Shown: piece by piece, positions 15,175 to 22,217 of the stretch | How the letters are laid out: each line of letters opens with the position of its first letter | How positions within the stretch are numbered: position 1 is the first letter of the stretch | NCBI GenBank assembly: GCA_023396115.1 | Contig: JAEWXC010000052.1 | Coordinates: 1-29,713 of the forward strand | Origin: Actinomycetes bacterium | GTDB lineage: Bacteria > Actinomycetota > Actinomycetes > Propionibacteriales > Nocardioidaceae | Direction of reading: 5' to 3' | DNA length: 29,713 bases | Notes under the pieces: model-generated | Database searches by the model: none | What the model saw: the letters and a program-made list of their open reading frames with translations, nothing else | Told to the model about the DNA's origin: nothing | Translations under genes and position numbers: made by a program

Positions 15175-16579
15175 CGAGGGCAGGGTTCGGCCTCGGGTCG
15201 GGCAGTACCGCGCAGATCTCCTGCAACGCGACCAGAGGTTCGTGCCCGAGCAACGTCGAGTACGCGGCTGCCGTGGTCGGCGTCCGGCTCTGGGCTGCCA
15301 CACAGTGCAGGTAGACGACGCGCCCCTGCGTGCGCAGCTCGGCGACGGTGCGGGCAACATCGTCGAGGACGAAGCCGAGGTTGGGGTTGTCCTCCGCCGT
15401 GGTGTCGATCAACCGGAAGACGACGTGTTCGGCGGACGCTGGCACCTGGGCCCGCCCATAGCGGCACAGGGTGACAACGGCGTCAACCTCCGGCGGCAGC
15501 AGATCGAGACCTCGGAGGTCGCCGAGCCAGACGCCCTCGTCGTGCGGGTGCTGGACGACGAAACCCTGGTTCCACGAGTATTCGAGCCGCTCGAGGCCGG
15601 GCCAGCCGGCGCGATCGCGCTTGCCGCCGCCAACGATCAGGTGGCTGAGCTCCACCAGGTCCTGGCCGTGGCGTGAGGGCCAGCCGTGAAGGAGCCGCCG
15701 CCAGGCAGCGGGGACGGCCGAAGCACCCCACCTGGCCCCGAGGAGCGCCCCCGCGATGGCGGCGACGGTGTCGGTGTCGTGACCGATCCGGATGGCTGTG
15801 CCGAGCGCATCCTGAAGATGGCGGCAAGGCACGTCGGCCGGCACGGGCGTGTGCGTGATCGCCGACCACGCAGCTTGGAGTGCGCCGACGACCCACCCGT
15901 TCTGCGTGAACGAGCCCGGATCGTCCGTCTCCGCGGTAACGATGACCTCTCGCCAGAAGTCGGGATCGGGCACCCACTCGGCGATGTCGTCGTAGGTCGG
16001 GAACTCCCCGTCGCGGATCGCATGGCGGATCATCAGGCACCACACCGCGCACGCCTGCCCGGCGAGAGGGTCGTGGTGGGTGAGTGCGCTGACCGCAATG
16101 GCTGCGTCGACCAGACCCGCCGGGTCGTCGAGGTATGCAAGGGCGATCACGCCGGTCCGCATGAGCGACCCGTTGCCGGCGCTCCGGCCCATCCGGTCGT
16201 GCACCTGCCGGGCCGCAGCGGCCATCGTCTCACCGGTCGGGTTACGCCCCGCGCTGCGGAGGACGGCGGACGTCCGGATGCCCACGTCGGCCGGGCTCCC
16301 GGCGTACCAATCGGCAAAGCGCTGCGCGATCATCGTCAACGCGAGCGGAGTGCGGAGGTCGAGCCCCGTCGCCGCGACCTCCGCAACCGCCGCCGCCTGT
16401 GCGGTGTCGTCGGTCCATTCGCCCGGTGCAAATCCGCCGAGCCCGCCGCCGATCATCTCGGGGACGAGATTCGCCGGCGGGTAGGTGAACTCGTAACCGG
16501 CGCCGAGTGCATCGCCGCAGGCAGCGGCAAGAAGCACCCCGACCGCGCGGTCGGTCTGCGCCGCGTTCAGGTTCTTCAT
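15140..16579 (-). CDS. ADP-ribosylglycohydrolase fused to a phosphatase domain
   Basis: A 479-residue two-domain protein. Residues about 8-300 form a DraG/ARH-type ADP-ribosylglycohydrolase, a two-metal enzyme that removes ADP-ribose from targets. Key sites are GDALG (22-26), EWTDDT with Asp57/Asp58 (54-59), GNGSLMR (135-141) and GHDTDTVAAIAGALLGA (266-282). Residues about 310-479 carry a phosphatase-superfamily domain with HCVAAQSR, nucleophile Cys426 and Arg432. The start ATG shares one base with the stop of the upstream ARPP-1 gene (TGATG), so the two are coupled. The fusion suggests that the product of the first domain, or a phosphorylated ADP-ribose, is the substrate of the second. That is inference. 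Confidence 0.9.
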   Translation of the reverse strand: MKNLNAAQTDRAVGVLLAAACGDALGAGYEFTYPPANLVPEMIGGGLGGFAPGEWTDDTAQAAAVAEVAATGLDLRTPLALTMIAQRFADWYAGSPADVGIRTSAVLRSAGRNPTGETMAAAARQVHDRMGRSAGNGSLMRTGVIALAYLDDPAGLVDAAIAVSALTHHDPLAGQACAVWCLMIRHAIRDGEFPTYDDIAEWVPDPDFWREVIVTAETDDPGSFTQNGWVVGALQAAWSAITHTPVPADVPCRHLQDALGTAIRIGHDTDTVAAIAGALLGARWGASAVPAAWRRLLHGWPSRHGQDLVELSHLIVGGGKRDRAGWPGLERLEYSWNQGFVVQHPHDEGVWLGDLRGLDLLPPEVDAVVTLCRYGRAQVPASAEHVVFRLIDTTAEDNPNLGFVLDDVARTVAELRTQGRVVYLHCVAAQSRTPTTAAAYSTLLGHEPLVALQEICAVLPDPRPNPALVRSLSKLKGVR

Positions 16580-17457
16580 CAGGCACCCGCCAGCGCGTGA
16601 CGCGGGTTGGCGAGGACCAGGTGGGCCGCGCGCCCATTCCAGCCGAGACCGTGCAGGTCGACGTAGTCGTCCCGGGCGCGGAGCTCCATGCCGATGCCGG
16701 CTGGGGCCACCGCAGCGATCGGCAGACGAGCTGCTCGATCGAGGAACCGGCGGGCCCTGCGCGAGGGGGTCGCGATGGGCTCGGCGCCGAGTGCATCCAA
16801 CGCAGCGGCGCGAACGATCGAGTCGAACTCGCGGTGCAGCGTCATGCTCGTGCCGAAGACCTCGGTGAAGACGGGCTGTCCGCCGATGGCCACCATCACG
16901 CCGATCTGGCCAGGCAGCGCCTTGAGGCCGTGAACGAGGCGGCCGACCTCGTCGGCTGCGCGATCGGCGTGCACGGCGAAGGAGCTCGTCGCGTTGGCGC
17001 CGAACCGGGCGTCATACTCGCTGACCCGACGCCACACCTCCTGCTGCCGGTCCGGGCTCGCCTGCCCGGGCTGGGGGCGCTGGGCACGGAGGCCTGCGCG
17101 GACCCGGGTGCTGGCCCGGCGGCCCATGCTGCGGTGGGTGCGCGAGCCCTCCCAGCGGCCTGCCTCGACGCAGACGACGTCGACAGGGGTCTCGGCGTTC
17201 GCGGGCAGCAGCATCGAACGGGTGAGCATGCGCGTCTGCCAGCCGCCCTCGAGGACCTGTCCCTCAAAGACGAGGGCCGGGTGGGCCGCAAGGTTGGTCA
17301 TGACCAGGTTGCCGACCGACGGGCCACCGGCCTGCTCGGCGACCCGGACGTGCGCCATGCGGGTGGTGTGGCGGGGGAGCGTGGCGTGCTCGCCCCAGAT
17401 CGGGAAGACGGTGAGGGCGCCGTGAGTCGTGCCGCTACCGACGTGGAGTGTTTGCAT
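16579..17457 (-). CDS. ARPP-1-family protein
   Basis: A 292-residue protein matching the ARPP-1 domain, named for its association with ADP-ribosylglycohydrolase and rhodanese-phosphatase-superfamily proteins. Family features are the N-terminal GALTVFPIWG strand (13-22), the VRVAEQAGGPSVGNLVMTN segment, ALVFEGQVLEGGWQTR (matching the family's DGE-x-L-x-GA-x-QNR), and VDVVCVEAGRW. There is no signal peptide. The ATG at 17457 has GGAGGTGG upstream. Longer starts would run through the divergent promoter region. It is directly followed by the glycohydrolase-phosphatase gene, the context the family is named for. The biochemical function is not established; a role in NAD/ADP-ribose metabolism is predicted from association. 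Confidence 0.85.
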   Translation of the reverse strand: MQTLHVGSGTTHGALTVFPIWGEHATLPRHTTRMAHVRVAEQAGGPSVGNLVMTNLAAHPALVFEGQVLEGGWQTRMLTRSMLLPANAETPVDVVCVEAGRWEGSRTHRSMGRRASTRVRAGLRAQRPQPGQASPDRQQEVWRRVSEYDARFGANATSSFAVHADRAADEVGRLVHGLKALPGQIGVMVAIGGQPVFTEVFGTSMTLHREFDSIVRAAALDALGAEPIATPSRRARRFLDRAARLPIAAVAPAGIGMELRARDDYVDLHGLGWNGRAAHLVLANPRHALAGA

Positions 17458-17475
17458 ATTCCACCTCCATTTGAT

Positions 17476-17501
17476 ACTTAGATGCAGGGTCGCTCCTAAG
17501 T
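17476..17501. promoter_or_regulatory. Inverted repeat, candidate operator between ARPP-1 and Nudix regulator genes
   Basis: ACTTAG at 17476-17481 and CTAAGT at 17496-17501 form a perfect 6-bp inverted repeat separated by 14 bases. Another CTAAG occurs at 17540-17544. The repeat lies just upstream of the ARPP-1 ribosome-binding site, where a bound regulator could block or guide transcription of the ARPP-1/glycohydrolase operon. Confidence 0.45.
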
Positions 17502-17540
17502 GATTCACACTGTACGACCCCTTACCGACAGAACTGCTGC

Positions 17541-17546
17541 TAAGGT
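17541..17546 (+). promoter_or_regulatory. Possible -10 box of the Nudix regulator gene
   Basis: TAAGGT lies eight bases before the ATG at 17555 and overlaps the 12-bp palindrome there. No ribosome-binding site is seen, consistent with a leaderless or near-leaderless transcript. No clear -35 box was found. Confidence 0.35.
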
Positions 17547-17554
17547 CTAGACCT
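17543..17554. promoter_or_regulatory. Perfect 12-bp palindrome before the Nudix regulator start
   Basis: AGGTCTAGACCT is a perfect 12-bp palindrome ending at the base before the ATG. Its position over the likely -10 box and transcription start fits an autoregulatory operator of the downstream NrtR-like protein. It does not resemble the NrtR consensus sites I know, so the match is by position, not sequence. Confidence 0.45.
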
Positions 17555-18307
17555 ATGGCTGCCTTGAGCTCATTTCCCCGCCCGAACGTGGCCGTAGACG
17601 TCGCGGTCCTGACGGTCATCCCGTCCAGGGCGCCCCGCACGCTGCCCGGGCAGTTGGCGGTCGTGGTGCAGCGGCGGACCTCATCGCCGGAGGGGTATGC
17701 CTTGCCGGGAAGATTCCTGCGGGAGGAGGAGACAGTCGCCCAATGTGTGGCGACCGCGCTGAGGGAGAAGGTTGGCCTGTCGCTTCCGGTCGTGCAGCCC
17801 CGACTCCTGCGCGTCTTCGACGCACCCGACCGCGACCCGCGTGGATGGACCATCTCGATGGCCCACTACGTCGTCGTGCCATACGCCGAACTGGCCGACG
17901 TCGTCTCGGAAGCGGCCGCGCGCTGTGAACTGGTGCCGGTCGATCCAGCGGGGGGCGCTTCGGGGGGACTCGGGTTGCTCTTTGACCACGACGAGATCGT
18001 GAGCTCAGCGGTGGCCACGGTGCGCGAGCGGTACGAGGTCGCGCCCGATCCGGACGGCGCATGTGGAGGCCCGTTCACGCTGGCTGAGCTCAAGGTCGTC
18101 CACGAGGGTGTTCACGGCTCGCTGCTCCAGCGCGACACCTTCCGCCGTCGCATGCAGCCGCAGCTGACGCCGTACCTCGTGAATGGCGCCCAGGAGATGC
18201 GGGTCGACGGCGGCCGTCCGGCGCGCATGTGGCTTCCCGCAGGGAGCGACGTCACGCCGCGGGTGCTCGAGCGGCTGACCCTGCCGCGGGCGTCATCGGA
18301 CGCCTGA
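17555..18307 (+). CDS. NrtR-like Nudix/winged-helix transcriptional regulator
   Basis: A 250-residue protein with an N-terminal Nudix domain (about 10-160) and a C-terminal winged helix (about 173-245; FTLAELKVVHEGVHG then RDTFRRRM). This is the NrtR architecture, in which ADP-ribose or a related nucleotide modulates DNA binding and thus NAD metabolism genes. The Nudix box at 50-75 reads LPGRFLREEETVAQCV-ATALREKVGL. At the position of the canonical RE-x-x-EE the residues are TALREK, so two of the usual catalytic glutamates are gone. This fits a sensor that binds but does not hydrolyse. It is divergent from the ARPP-1/glycohydrolase operon, with palindromes in the 97-bp gap. The binding ligand is inferred from the family. 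Confidence 0.85.
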   Translation: MAALSSFPRPNVAVDVAVLTVIPSRAPRTLPGQLAVVVQRRTSSPEGYALPGRFLREEETVAQCVATALREKVGLSLPVVQPRLLRVFDAPDRDPRGWTISMAHYVVVPYAELADVVSEAAARCELVPVDPAGGASGGLGLLFDHDEIVSSAVATVRERYEVAPDPDGACGGPFTLAELKVVHEGVHGSLLQRDTFRRRMQPQLTPYLVNGAQEMRVDGGRPARMWLPAGSDVTPRVLERLTLPRASSDA

Positions 18308-18309
18308 TC

Positions 18310-18346
18310 CAATCTGGCGACGAGGCGTGGCATTCCTGTCAGATTG
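18310..18346. repeat. 7-bp inverted repeat after the Nudix regulator gene
   Basis: CAATCTG (18310-18316) and CAGATTG (18340-18346) are perfect inverted copies with a 23-base spacer, starting three bases after the regulator's stop. The stem is weak and no T-run follows, so it may be a poor terminator or a binding site. Confidence 0.3.
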
Positions 18347-18463
18347 ACCGCGCTGTGTCGGATGTCGCCCCTAGTCTCCGGATGCGGGCGGTTCGCCCGA
18401 CAGCCCGGGCCGCGCAGGGGGCGGCAACTGGCGACCGAGCTACGAACTAGGCGAGGTGTTCAC

Positions 18464-18757
18464 ATGACAAACAGCGTGTCTGACGAGGTTCGTGAGGCGC
18501 TCAGGGCTGGGTGGTCATCGCCCCGCTACGTGGCCAAGGCAGAACTCGATGCCGCGGGCGACTCGAGCGCGACTTCTGCGCGGGTCCTGGCAGCCGCGCT
18601 TGCCGAGCGTGCGCAGCTCGTGTGGAGCGCCAGCATCAGCGAATACAAGGTTGATGCTGCGGCCTACGATGAGCTGGCCAATGAGATCAACAGTCGCTTC
18701 GGCGAAGGTCTCGTGTGGCTGACTAGCGATCGTGAGGGGCTCGGACTCCGCGCGTAG
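18464..18757 (+). CDS. Hypothetical small protein
   Basis: A 97-residue soluble protein starting with ATG at 18464, preceded by GAGGTG about six bases upstream. It starts 156 bp after the Nudix regulator gene. The N-terminal half (DEVREALRAGWSSPRYVAKAELDAAGDSSATSARVLAAALAE) is helical in appearance. The C-terminal part, YDELANEINSRFGEGLVWL, is also probably helical. No known motif is visible and the family is unknown. Coding potential is moderate. A longer start at 18344 is rejected because the extra 40 residues look like non-coding translation. Confidence 0.6.
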   Translation: MTNSVSDEVREALRAGWSSPRYVAKAELDAAGDSSATSARVLAAALAERAQLVWSASISEYKVDAAAYDELANEINSRFGEGLVWLTSDREGLGLRA

Positions 18758-18843
18758 TCCTCGCGGAGGCTTCCAGGTTGGCCGTTGTCGGTTAGGTATG
18801 CCGGAGGCGGCCCGATTCACCGTCGGCCACCCTCAAGACGGAA

Positions 18844-18859
18844 GCCCGCGAATTCGGGC
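18844..18859 (+). terminator. Weak hairpin, possible terminator
   Basis: GCCCG and CGGGC pair across a 6-base loop, followed by a short A/T-rich stretch (GAATCTT). It lies after the 97-residue gene and 32 bases before the likely -10 box of the next gene. The stem is short, so this is tentative. Confidence 0.25.
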
Positions 18860-18890
18860 GAATCTTCTGAGGTCCGCCCCGCCCGAGACC

Positions 18891-18896
18891 TAACAT
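18891..18896 (+). promoter_or_regulatory. Probable -10 box, leaderless membrane-protein transcript
   Basis: TAACAT lies seven bases before the GTG at 18904, with no room for a normal ribosome-binding site. The spacing matches that at 13572, 22205 and, on the minus strand, 25383. Confidence 0.5.
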
Positions 18897-18903
18897 CGGC
18901 GGG

Positions 18904-20376
18904 GTGCGCCTCCTGTCAACGGTCTTCGGATTCCTGCTGCGCAAGGTGGGCCTCTTCGTCGCGATGCTGGTGTCGCTCTTCCTCGTGGTCGTGGTGACCT
19001 CCGTCCTGATTCCTCCGGTGAAGGAGGCGTTTGCAGATCAGGATCGGCTCGATGACGTGGTTCACGATCGGCAGCGGCTCGCTCGCGCACTAGATGAACT
19101 GATGACCAGCCAGATCGAGCCATTGACTGAGCAGGCCGAATCTGAGGTTGTTGCGGGCCGGCAGAGGCTCGTGGAGAAACGTGCGGACCTCAAAGATGCC
19201 CAGGGCAGCGTGTGCAATCGCCTGGAGAAGGTCGGCGCTGCGATCGCGCCTGGCAACTTCTGCGACGAGGCTGACCAAGCCGTGGAGGACCTCGACGCGG
19301 CCGTCACCACTGCCGAGCGAGAACTGGAAGAGGCTGAGCGCACCCGCGCCATACTCGTCGATCCTGAGCTGACACCCGCCGAAAAGTTCGACAAGTTGGG
19401 CGACGACGGCGTGACGTCGGATGAGGAGCGGAGGGTTGCAACCGCTGAAGCGGACCTGGCCCAGAAGCAGTCCGAAGAAGACAGTTTGCGGAAGGCCCAG
19501 GCGTCGTGGGCCGGTTGGCTGGTCAGGCTCTGGTCGAAGTCTTGGAAGTGGCTGGCCGTGATTGCCCTGGCCGTGCTCTTCCTGCCGTTGATCCTGCGAA
19601 CGATCACCTACTTCGTGCTGATGCCCCTCGTTCGTCGCGCGCACAAGCCATTCCGGCTGGCAGACGGATCTGAGGACGCCGCGGCCTGGCTCCGAACGAG
19701 TCCGGCCGAACGAACCCTGACGATCGAGCTGGGCCCGGGTGAACGCCTGTCTGCGCGGTCCGCGCATGTGCGTCCGGTGCAGGGAAAGGTGCGGAGCCAG
19801 TTGTTGTACCGCTGGCGTTCCCCGTTCATCAGCTTCGCCGCCGGCCTCGTCGGGCTGAGCAGGGTGGAAGGGGACAGGGATGGAACGAAGGCAACGTTGG
19901 CGTCGCCCGACGATCCTGACTCGTACCTCATGCGCATCGACTTCGAGCGCCACCCCGGCTTGGTGATTCGGCCGACTCACGTTGTTGGCGTGATCGGCAG
20001 CCCGGACCTGCAGACTCGGTGGCGATGGGGGATTCACGCCCTTGCTACCTGGCAGGTGCGCTACATCATGTTCACAGGCACAGGGTCGCTGCTGGTGGAG
20101 GGGTGCGGCGACGTCCAGGCCGACGTACCCGGGCAGAGTTCCACGCGTATCGAGCAGCAGCTGACGATGGGCTTCGACTCCCGTCTCGCGGTTGGAGTCA
20201 ATCGGACTGAGAACTTCTGGCAGTACCTCTGGGGCCGCACCTCGGTCGTCAACGACGAGTTCGCGGGCGATCACGCCTACTTCTGGCAGAAGTCCAACAC
20301 GGCGCGGAGCAACGGTCCCATCGAGAGGACGTTCGACTTCTTCTTCTCGGCTCTGGGCAAAGTTCTGGGCTTCTGA
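18904..20376 (+). CDS. Membrane protein with coiled coil and C-terminal beta-rich domain
   Basis: A 490-residue protein starting with GTG. A first hydrophobic segment (about 8-37) is followed by a long, charged helical region (about 42-205, with many Glu, Arg, Ala and Leu) likely to form a coiled coil. It includes two cysteines (VCNRLEKV and NFCDEAD). A second membrane segment lies at about 213-243. The remaining 245 residues look beta-rich (TIELGPGERLSARSAHVRPV, GVIGSPDLQTRWRWG, GTGSLLVEGCGDVQ). This part faintly resembles AIM24-like proteins, but I would not assign it. The layout suggests two helices anchoring an extracytoplasmic coiled coil and a cytoplasmic domain. Function unknown. Confidence 0.8.
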   Translation: MRLLSTVFGFLLRKVGLFVAMLVSLFLVVVVTSVLIPPVKEAFADQDRLDDVVHDRQRLARALDELMTSQIEPLTEQAESEVVAGRQRLVEKRADLKDAQGSVCNRLEKVGAAIAPGNFCDEADQAVEDLDAAVTTAERELEEAERTRAILVDPELTPAEKFDKLGDDGVTSDEERRVATAEADLAQKQSEEDSLRKAQASWAGWLVRLWSKSWKWLAVIALAVLFLPLILRTITYFVLMPLVRRAHKPFRLADGSEDAAAWLRTSPAERTLTIELGPGERLSARSAHVRPVQGKVRSQLLYRWRSPFISFAAGLVGLSRVEGDRDGTKATLASPDDPDSYLMRIDFERHPGLVIRPTHVVGVIGSPDLQTRWRWGIHALATWQVRYIMFTGTGSLLVEGCGDVQADVPGQSSTRIEQQLTMGFDSRLAVGVNRTENFWQYLWGRTSVVNDEFAGDHAYFWQKSNTARSNGPIERTFDFFFSALGKVLGF

Positions 20377-20480
20377 CCGCCCCTAGTTGAGGCACGTCGA
20401 ACTGTTGCGTGCGGCAGCCCTGACCCTCTGCAGTGGAGCCAAATAAGGGAACCAGAGTCGTGGGGTGCACTGGGTACGCA

Positions 20481-20545
20481 CAAGAACGAAAAGCGACGCC
20501 TGACACTGGAAGACGTCGAGAGACGTTTTCGCAGGTCAGACGCCG
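20481..20545 (-). terminator. Probable intrinsic terminator of glnA
   Basis: On the minus strand CGGCGTCTGAC pairs with GTCAGGCGTCG, an 11-bp stem with two G-U pairs. The loop contains a smaller hairpin (ACGTC-TCTC-GACGT). A T-rich tail, CTTTTCGTTCTTG, follows. It lies about 40 bases after the glnA stop. The complex loop lowers certainty. Confidence 0.5.
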
Positions 20546-20570
20546 TTTCAGGCACCTATGCGCAGGTCAG
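20530..20570. repeat. 10-bp direct repeat downstream of glnA
   Basis: CGCAGGTCAG occurs at 20530-20539 and again at 20561-20570, a spacing of 31 bp or about three helical turns. The first copy overlaps the terminator stem. No other function is apparent in the 207-bp gap between the membrane-protein gene and glnA. Confidence 0.4.
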
Positions 20571-20583
20571 CAAGACCCACGAA

Positions 20584-22014
20584 TTAGATGTCGTAGTACA
20601 GCTCGAACTCGTGCGGGTGCGGACGCTGCTGCACCGGCAGGATCTCCTGGGTCCGCTTGTACTCGATCCAGGTCTCGATCAGGTCGGGGGTGAAGACGTT
20701 GCCCTGGGTGAGGAACTCGTGGTCGCTCTCCAGGTTGTCCATCACCGCGTCCAGGCTGGTCGGGACCTGGTTGATCTCGGCCATCTCGTCCGGCGGCAGC
20801 TCGTAGATGTCCTTGTCGATCGGGTCGGCGGGCTCGATCTTGTTCTTGATGCCGTCGATGCCGGCCAGCAGCAGGGCCGAGAAGGCCAGGTACGGGTTGG
20901 CCGACGGGTCGGGGCAGCGGAACTCGACGCGCTTGGCCTTCGGGTTGGACCCGGTGATCGGGATCCGCACGCAGGCCGAGCGGTTGCGCTGGCTGTAGAC
21001 CAGCGAGATCGGGGCCTCGAAGCCCGGCACCAGGCGGTGGTAGGAGTTCACCGTCGGGTTGGTGAAGGCCAGCAGGCTCGGGGCGTGCTTGAGGATGCCG
21101 CCGATGTAGTGGCGCGCCATGTCCGAGAGGCCCGCGTAGCCGGTCTCGTCGTAGAACAGCGCGTCGCTGCCCTTCCAGATCGACTGGTGCACGTGCATGC
21201 CCGAGCCGTTGTCACCGAAGATCGGCTTCGGCATGAAGGTGGCCGACTTGCCGTTGCGCCACGCGACGTTCTTGATGATGTACTTGAACTTCATCACGTC
21301 GTCGGCGGCCTTGAGCAGCTCGTCGAACTTGTAGTTGATCTCGGCCTGACCGGCGGTGCCGACCTCGTGGTGGGCGCGCTCGACCTGCAGGCCCGACTTC
21401 TCCAGCTCGATGACCATCTCGTCACGCAGCTCGCCGAAGTGGTCGTACGGCGCGACCGGGAAGTAGCCGCCCTTGTACTTGACCTTGTAGCCGCGGTTCG
21501 GGTGCTCGGCGGTGCCGGCGGCACCCGAGTTCCAGGCGCCGGCCTCGGAGTCGATGTGGTAGAAGCCCTCGTTGGCCGAGGTGGCGAAGCGCACCTCGTC
21601 GAAGACGTAGAACTCGGCCTCGGGGGCGAAGAACGCCTTGTCGCCGATACCGGTGCTGGCCAGGAACGCCATCGCCTTGCGGGCGATGTTGCGCGGGTCG
21701 CGGCTGTAGGCCTCGCCGGTGATCGGGTCGTGGATGAAGAAGTTGATGACCAGCGTCTTCGCCGTGCGGAACGGGTCGATGTAGGCGGTGGTCACGTCCG
21801 GGAACAGGCTCATGTCGGACTCGTGGATCGCCTGGAACCCGCGGATCGAGGAGCCGTCGAAGCTGAGGCCGTCCTCGAAGACGGACTCGTCGAACGACGA
21901 GGCAGGCACGGTGAAGTGCTGCATGATGCCGGGCAGGTCGCAGAACCGGACGTCGATCATCTCGACGTTCTCGTCCTTGATGTAACGAAGCAGCTCTTCG
22001 CTGGTGTTGAACAT
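20584..22014 (-). CDS. glnA: Glutamine synthetase, type I
   Basis: A 476-residue class I glutamine synthetase, forming glutamine from glutamate, ammonia and ATP as a dodecamer. N-terminal beta-grasp residues (VEMIDVRFCDLPGIMQHF) lead to the DGSSIRGF loop. Active-site blocks APEAEFYVFD, GTAGQAEINYKFD, GDNGSGMHVHQS and NPTVNSYHRLVPGFEAP are intact, as is the NRSACVRIP region. KDIYELPPDE contains Tyr404, the expected adenylylation site, so GlnE control is likely. The ATG at 22014 has GGAGGA upstream; a longer in-frame extension would run through the GlnR box and is rejected. A GlnR-type operator lies 97-134 bases upstream of the start. Confidence 0.98.
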   Translation of the reverse strand: MFNTSEELLRYIKDENVEMIDVRFCDLPGIMQHFTVPASSFDESVFEDGLSFDGSSIRGFQAIHESDMSLFPDVTTAYIDPFRTAKTLVINFFIHDPITGEAYSRDPRNIARKAMAFLASTGIGDKAFFAPEAEFYVFDEVRFATSANEGFYHIDSEAGAWNSGAAGTAEHPNRGYKVKYKGGYFPVAPYDHFGELRDEMVIELEKSGLQVERAHHEVGTAGQAEINYKFDELLKAADDVMKFKYIIKNVAWRNGKSATFMPKPIFGDNGSGMHVHQSIWKGSDALFYDETGYAGLSDMARHYIGGILKHAPSLLAFTNPTVNSYHRLVPGFEAPISLVYSQRNRSACVRIPITGSNPKAKRVEFRCPDPSANPYLAFSALLLAGIDGIKNKIEPADPIDKDIYELPPDEMAEINQVPTSLDAVMDNLESDHEFLTQGNVFTPDLIETWIEYKRTQEILPVQQRPHPHEFELYYDI

Positions 22015-22094
22015 TCGTCCTCCTCGGTCAGGCACACGCAGTGCCGACCCTGGGCGCGGGATCGGATGGTGCGACGCTGCACCGAACGAGCCAG

Positions 22095-22100
22095 AACCTA
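22095..22100 (-). promoter_or_regulatory. Probable glnA -10 box
   Basis: On the minus strand TAGGTT lies ten bases downstream of the last GlnR half-site and about 80 bases before the start codon. The sequence at the expected -35 position is poor, as usual for activator-dependent promoters. Confidence 0.45.
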
Positions 22101-22110
22101 CGCAGTTGCA

Positions 22111-22148
22111 GTTTCTCGACCGTATCCCGAATGTTTCGGGCGTGTAAC
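22111..22148 (-). promoter_or_regulatory. GlnR-binding site upstream of glnA
   Basis: Read on the minus strand, four half-sites sit at exact 6-base spacing: GTTAC, GAAAC, GATAC, GAAAC. This matches the actinobacterial GlnR consensus gTnAC-n6-GaAAC-n6-GtnAC-n6-GaAAC closely. GlnR activates glnA under nitrogen limitation in Streptomyces and mycobacteria. It lies directly upstream of the probable glnA -10 box, a position that fits activation. Confidence 0.88.
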
Positions 22149-22204
22149 AGAAGGGTCGGGTCGTGGAACGTCCTCCCGGTTCGGCGCCCCCACCGGCCCC
22201 CACC

Positions 22205-22210
22205 TAGGCT
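22205..22210 (+). promoter_or_regulatory. Probable -10 box, leaderless RDD-gene transcript
   Basis: TAGGCT lies seven bases before the GTG at 22218. This is the same hexamer at the same distance as for the SIR2 gene. Confidence 0.5.
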
Positions 22211-22217
22211 GGAGCCC

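Noticed and set aside
17458..17853. Longer ARPP-1 protein with an upstream start
   Set aside because: It would run through the divergent promoter region and into the Nudix gene. The ATG at 17457 has a strong GGAGGTGG and begins at the family's usual N-terminus.
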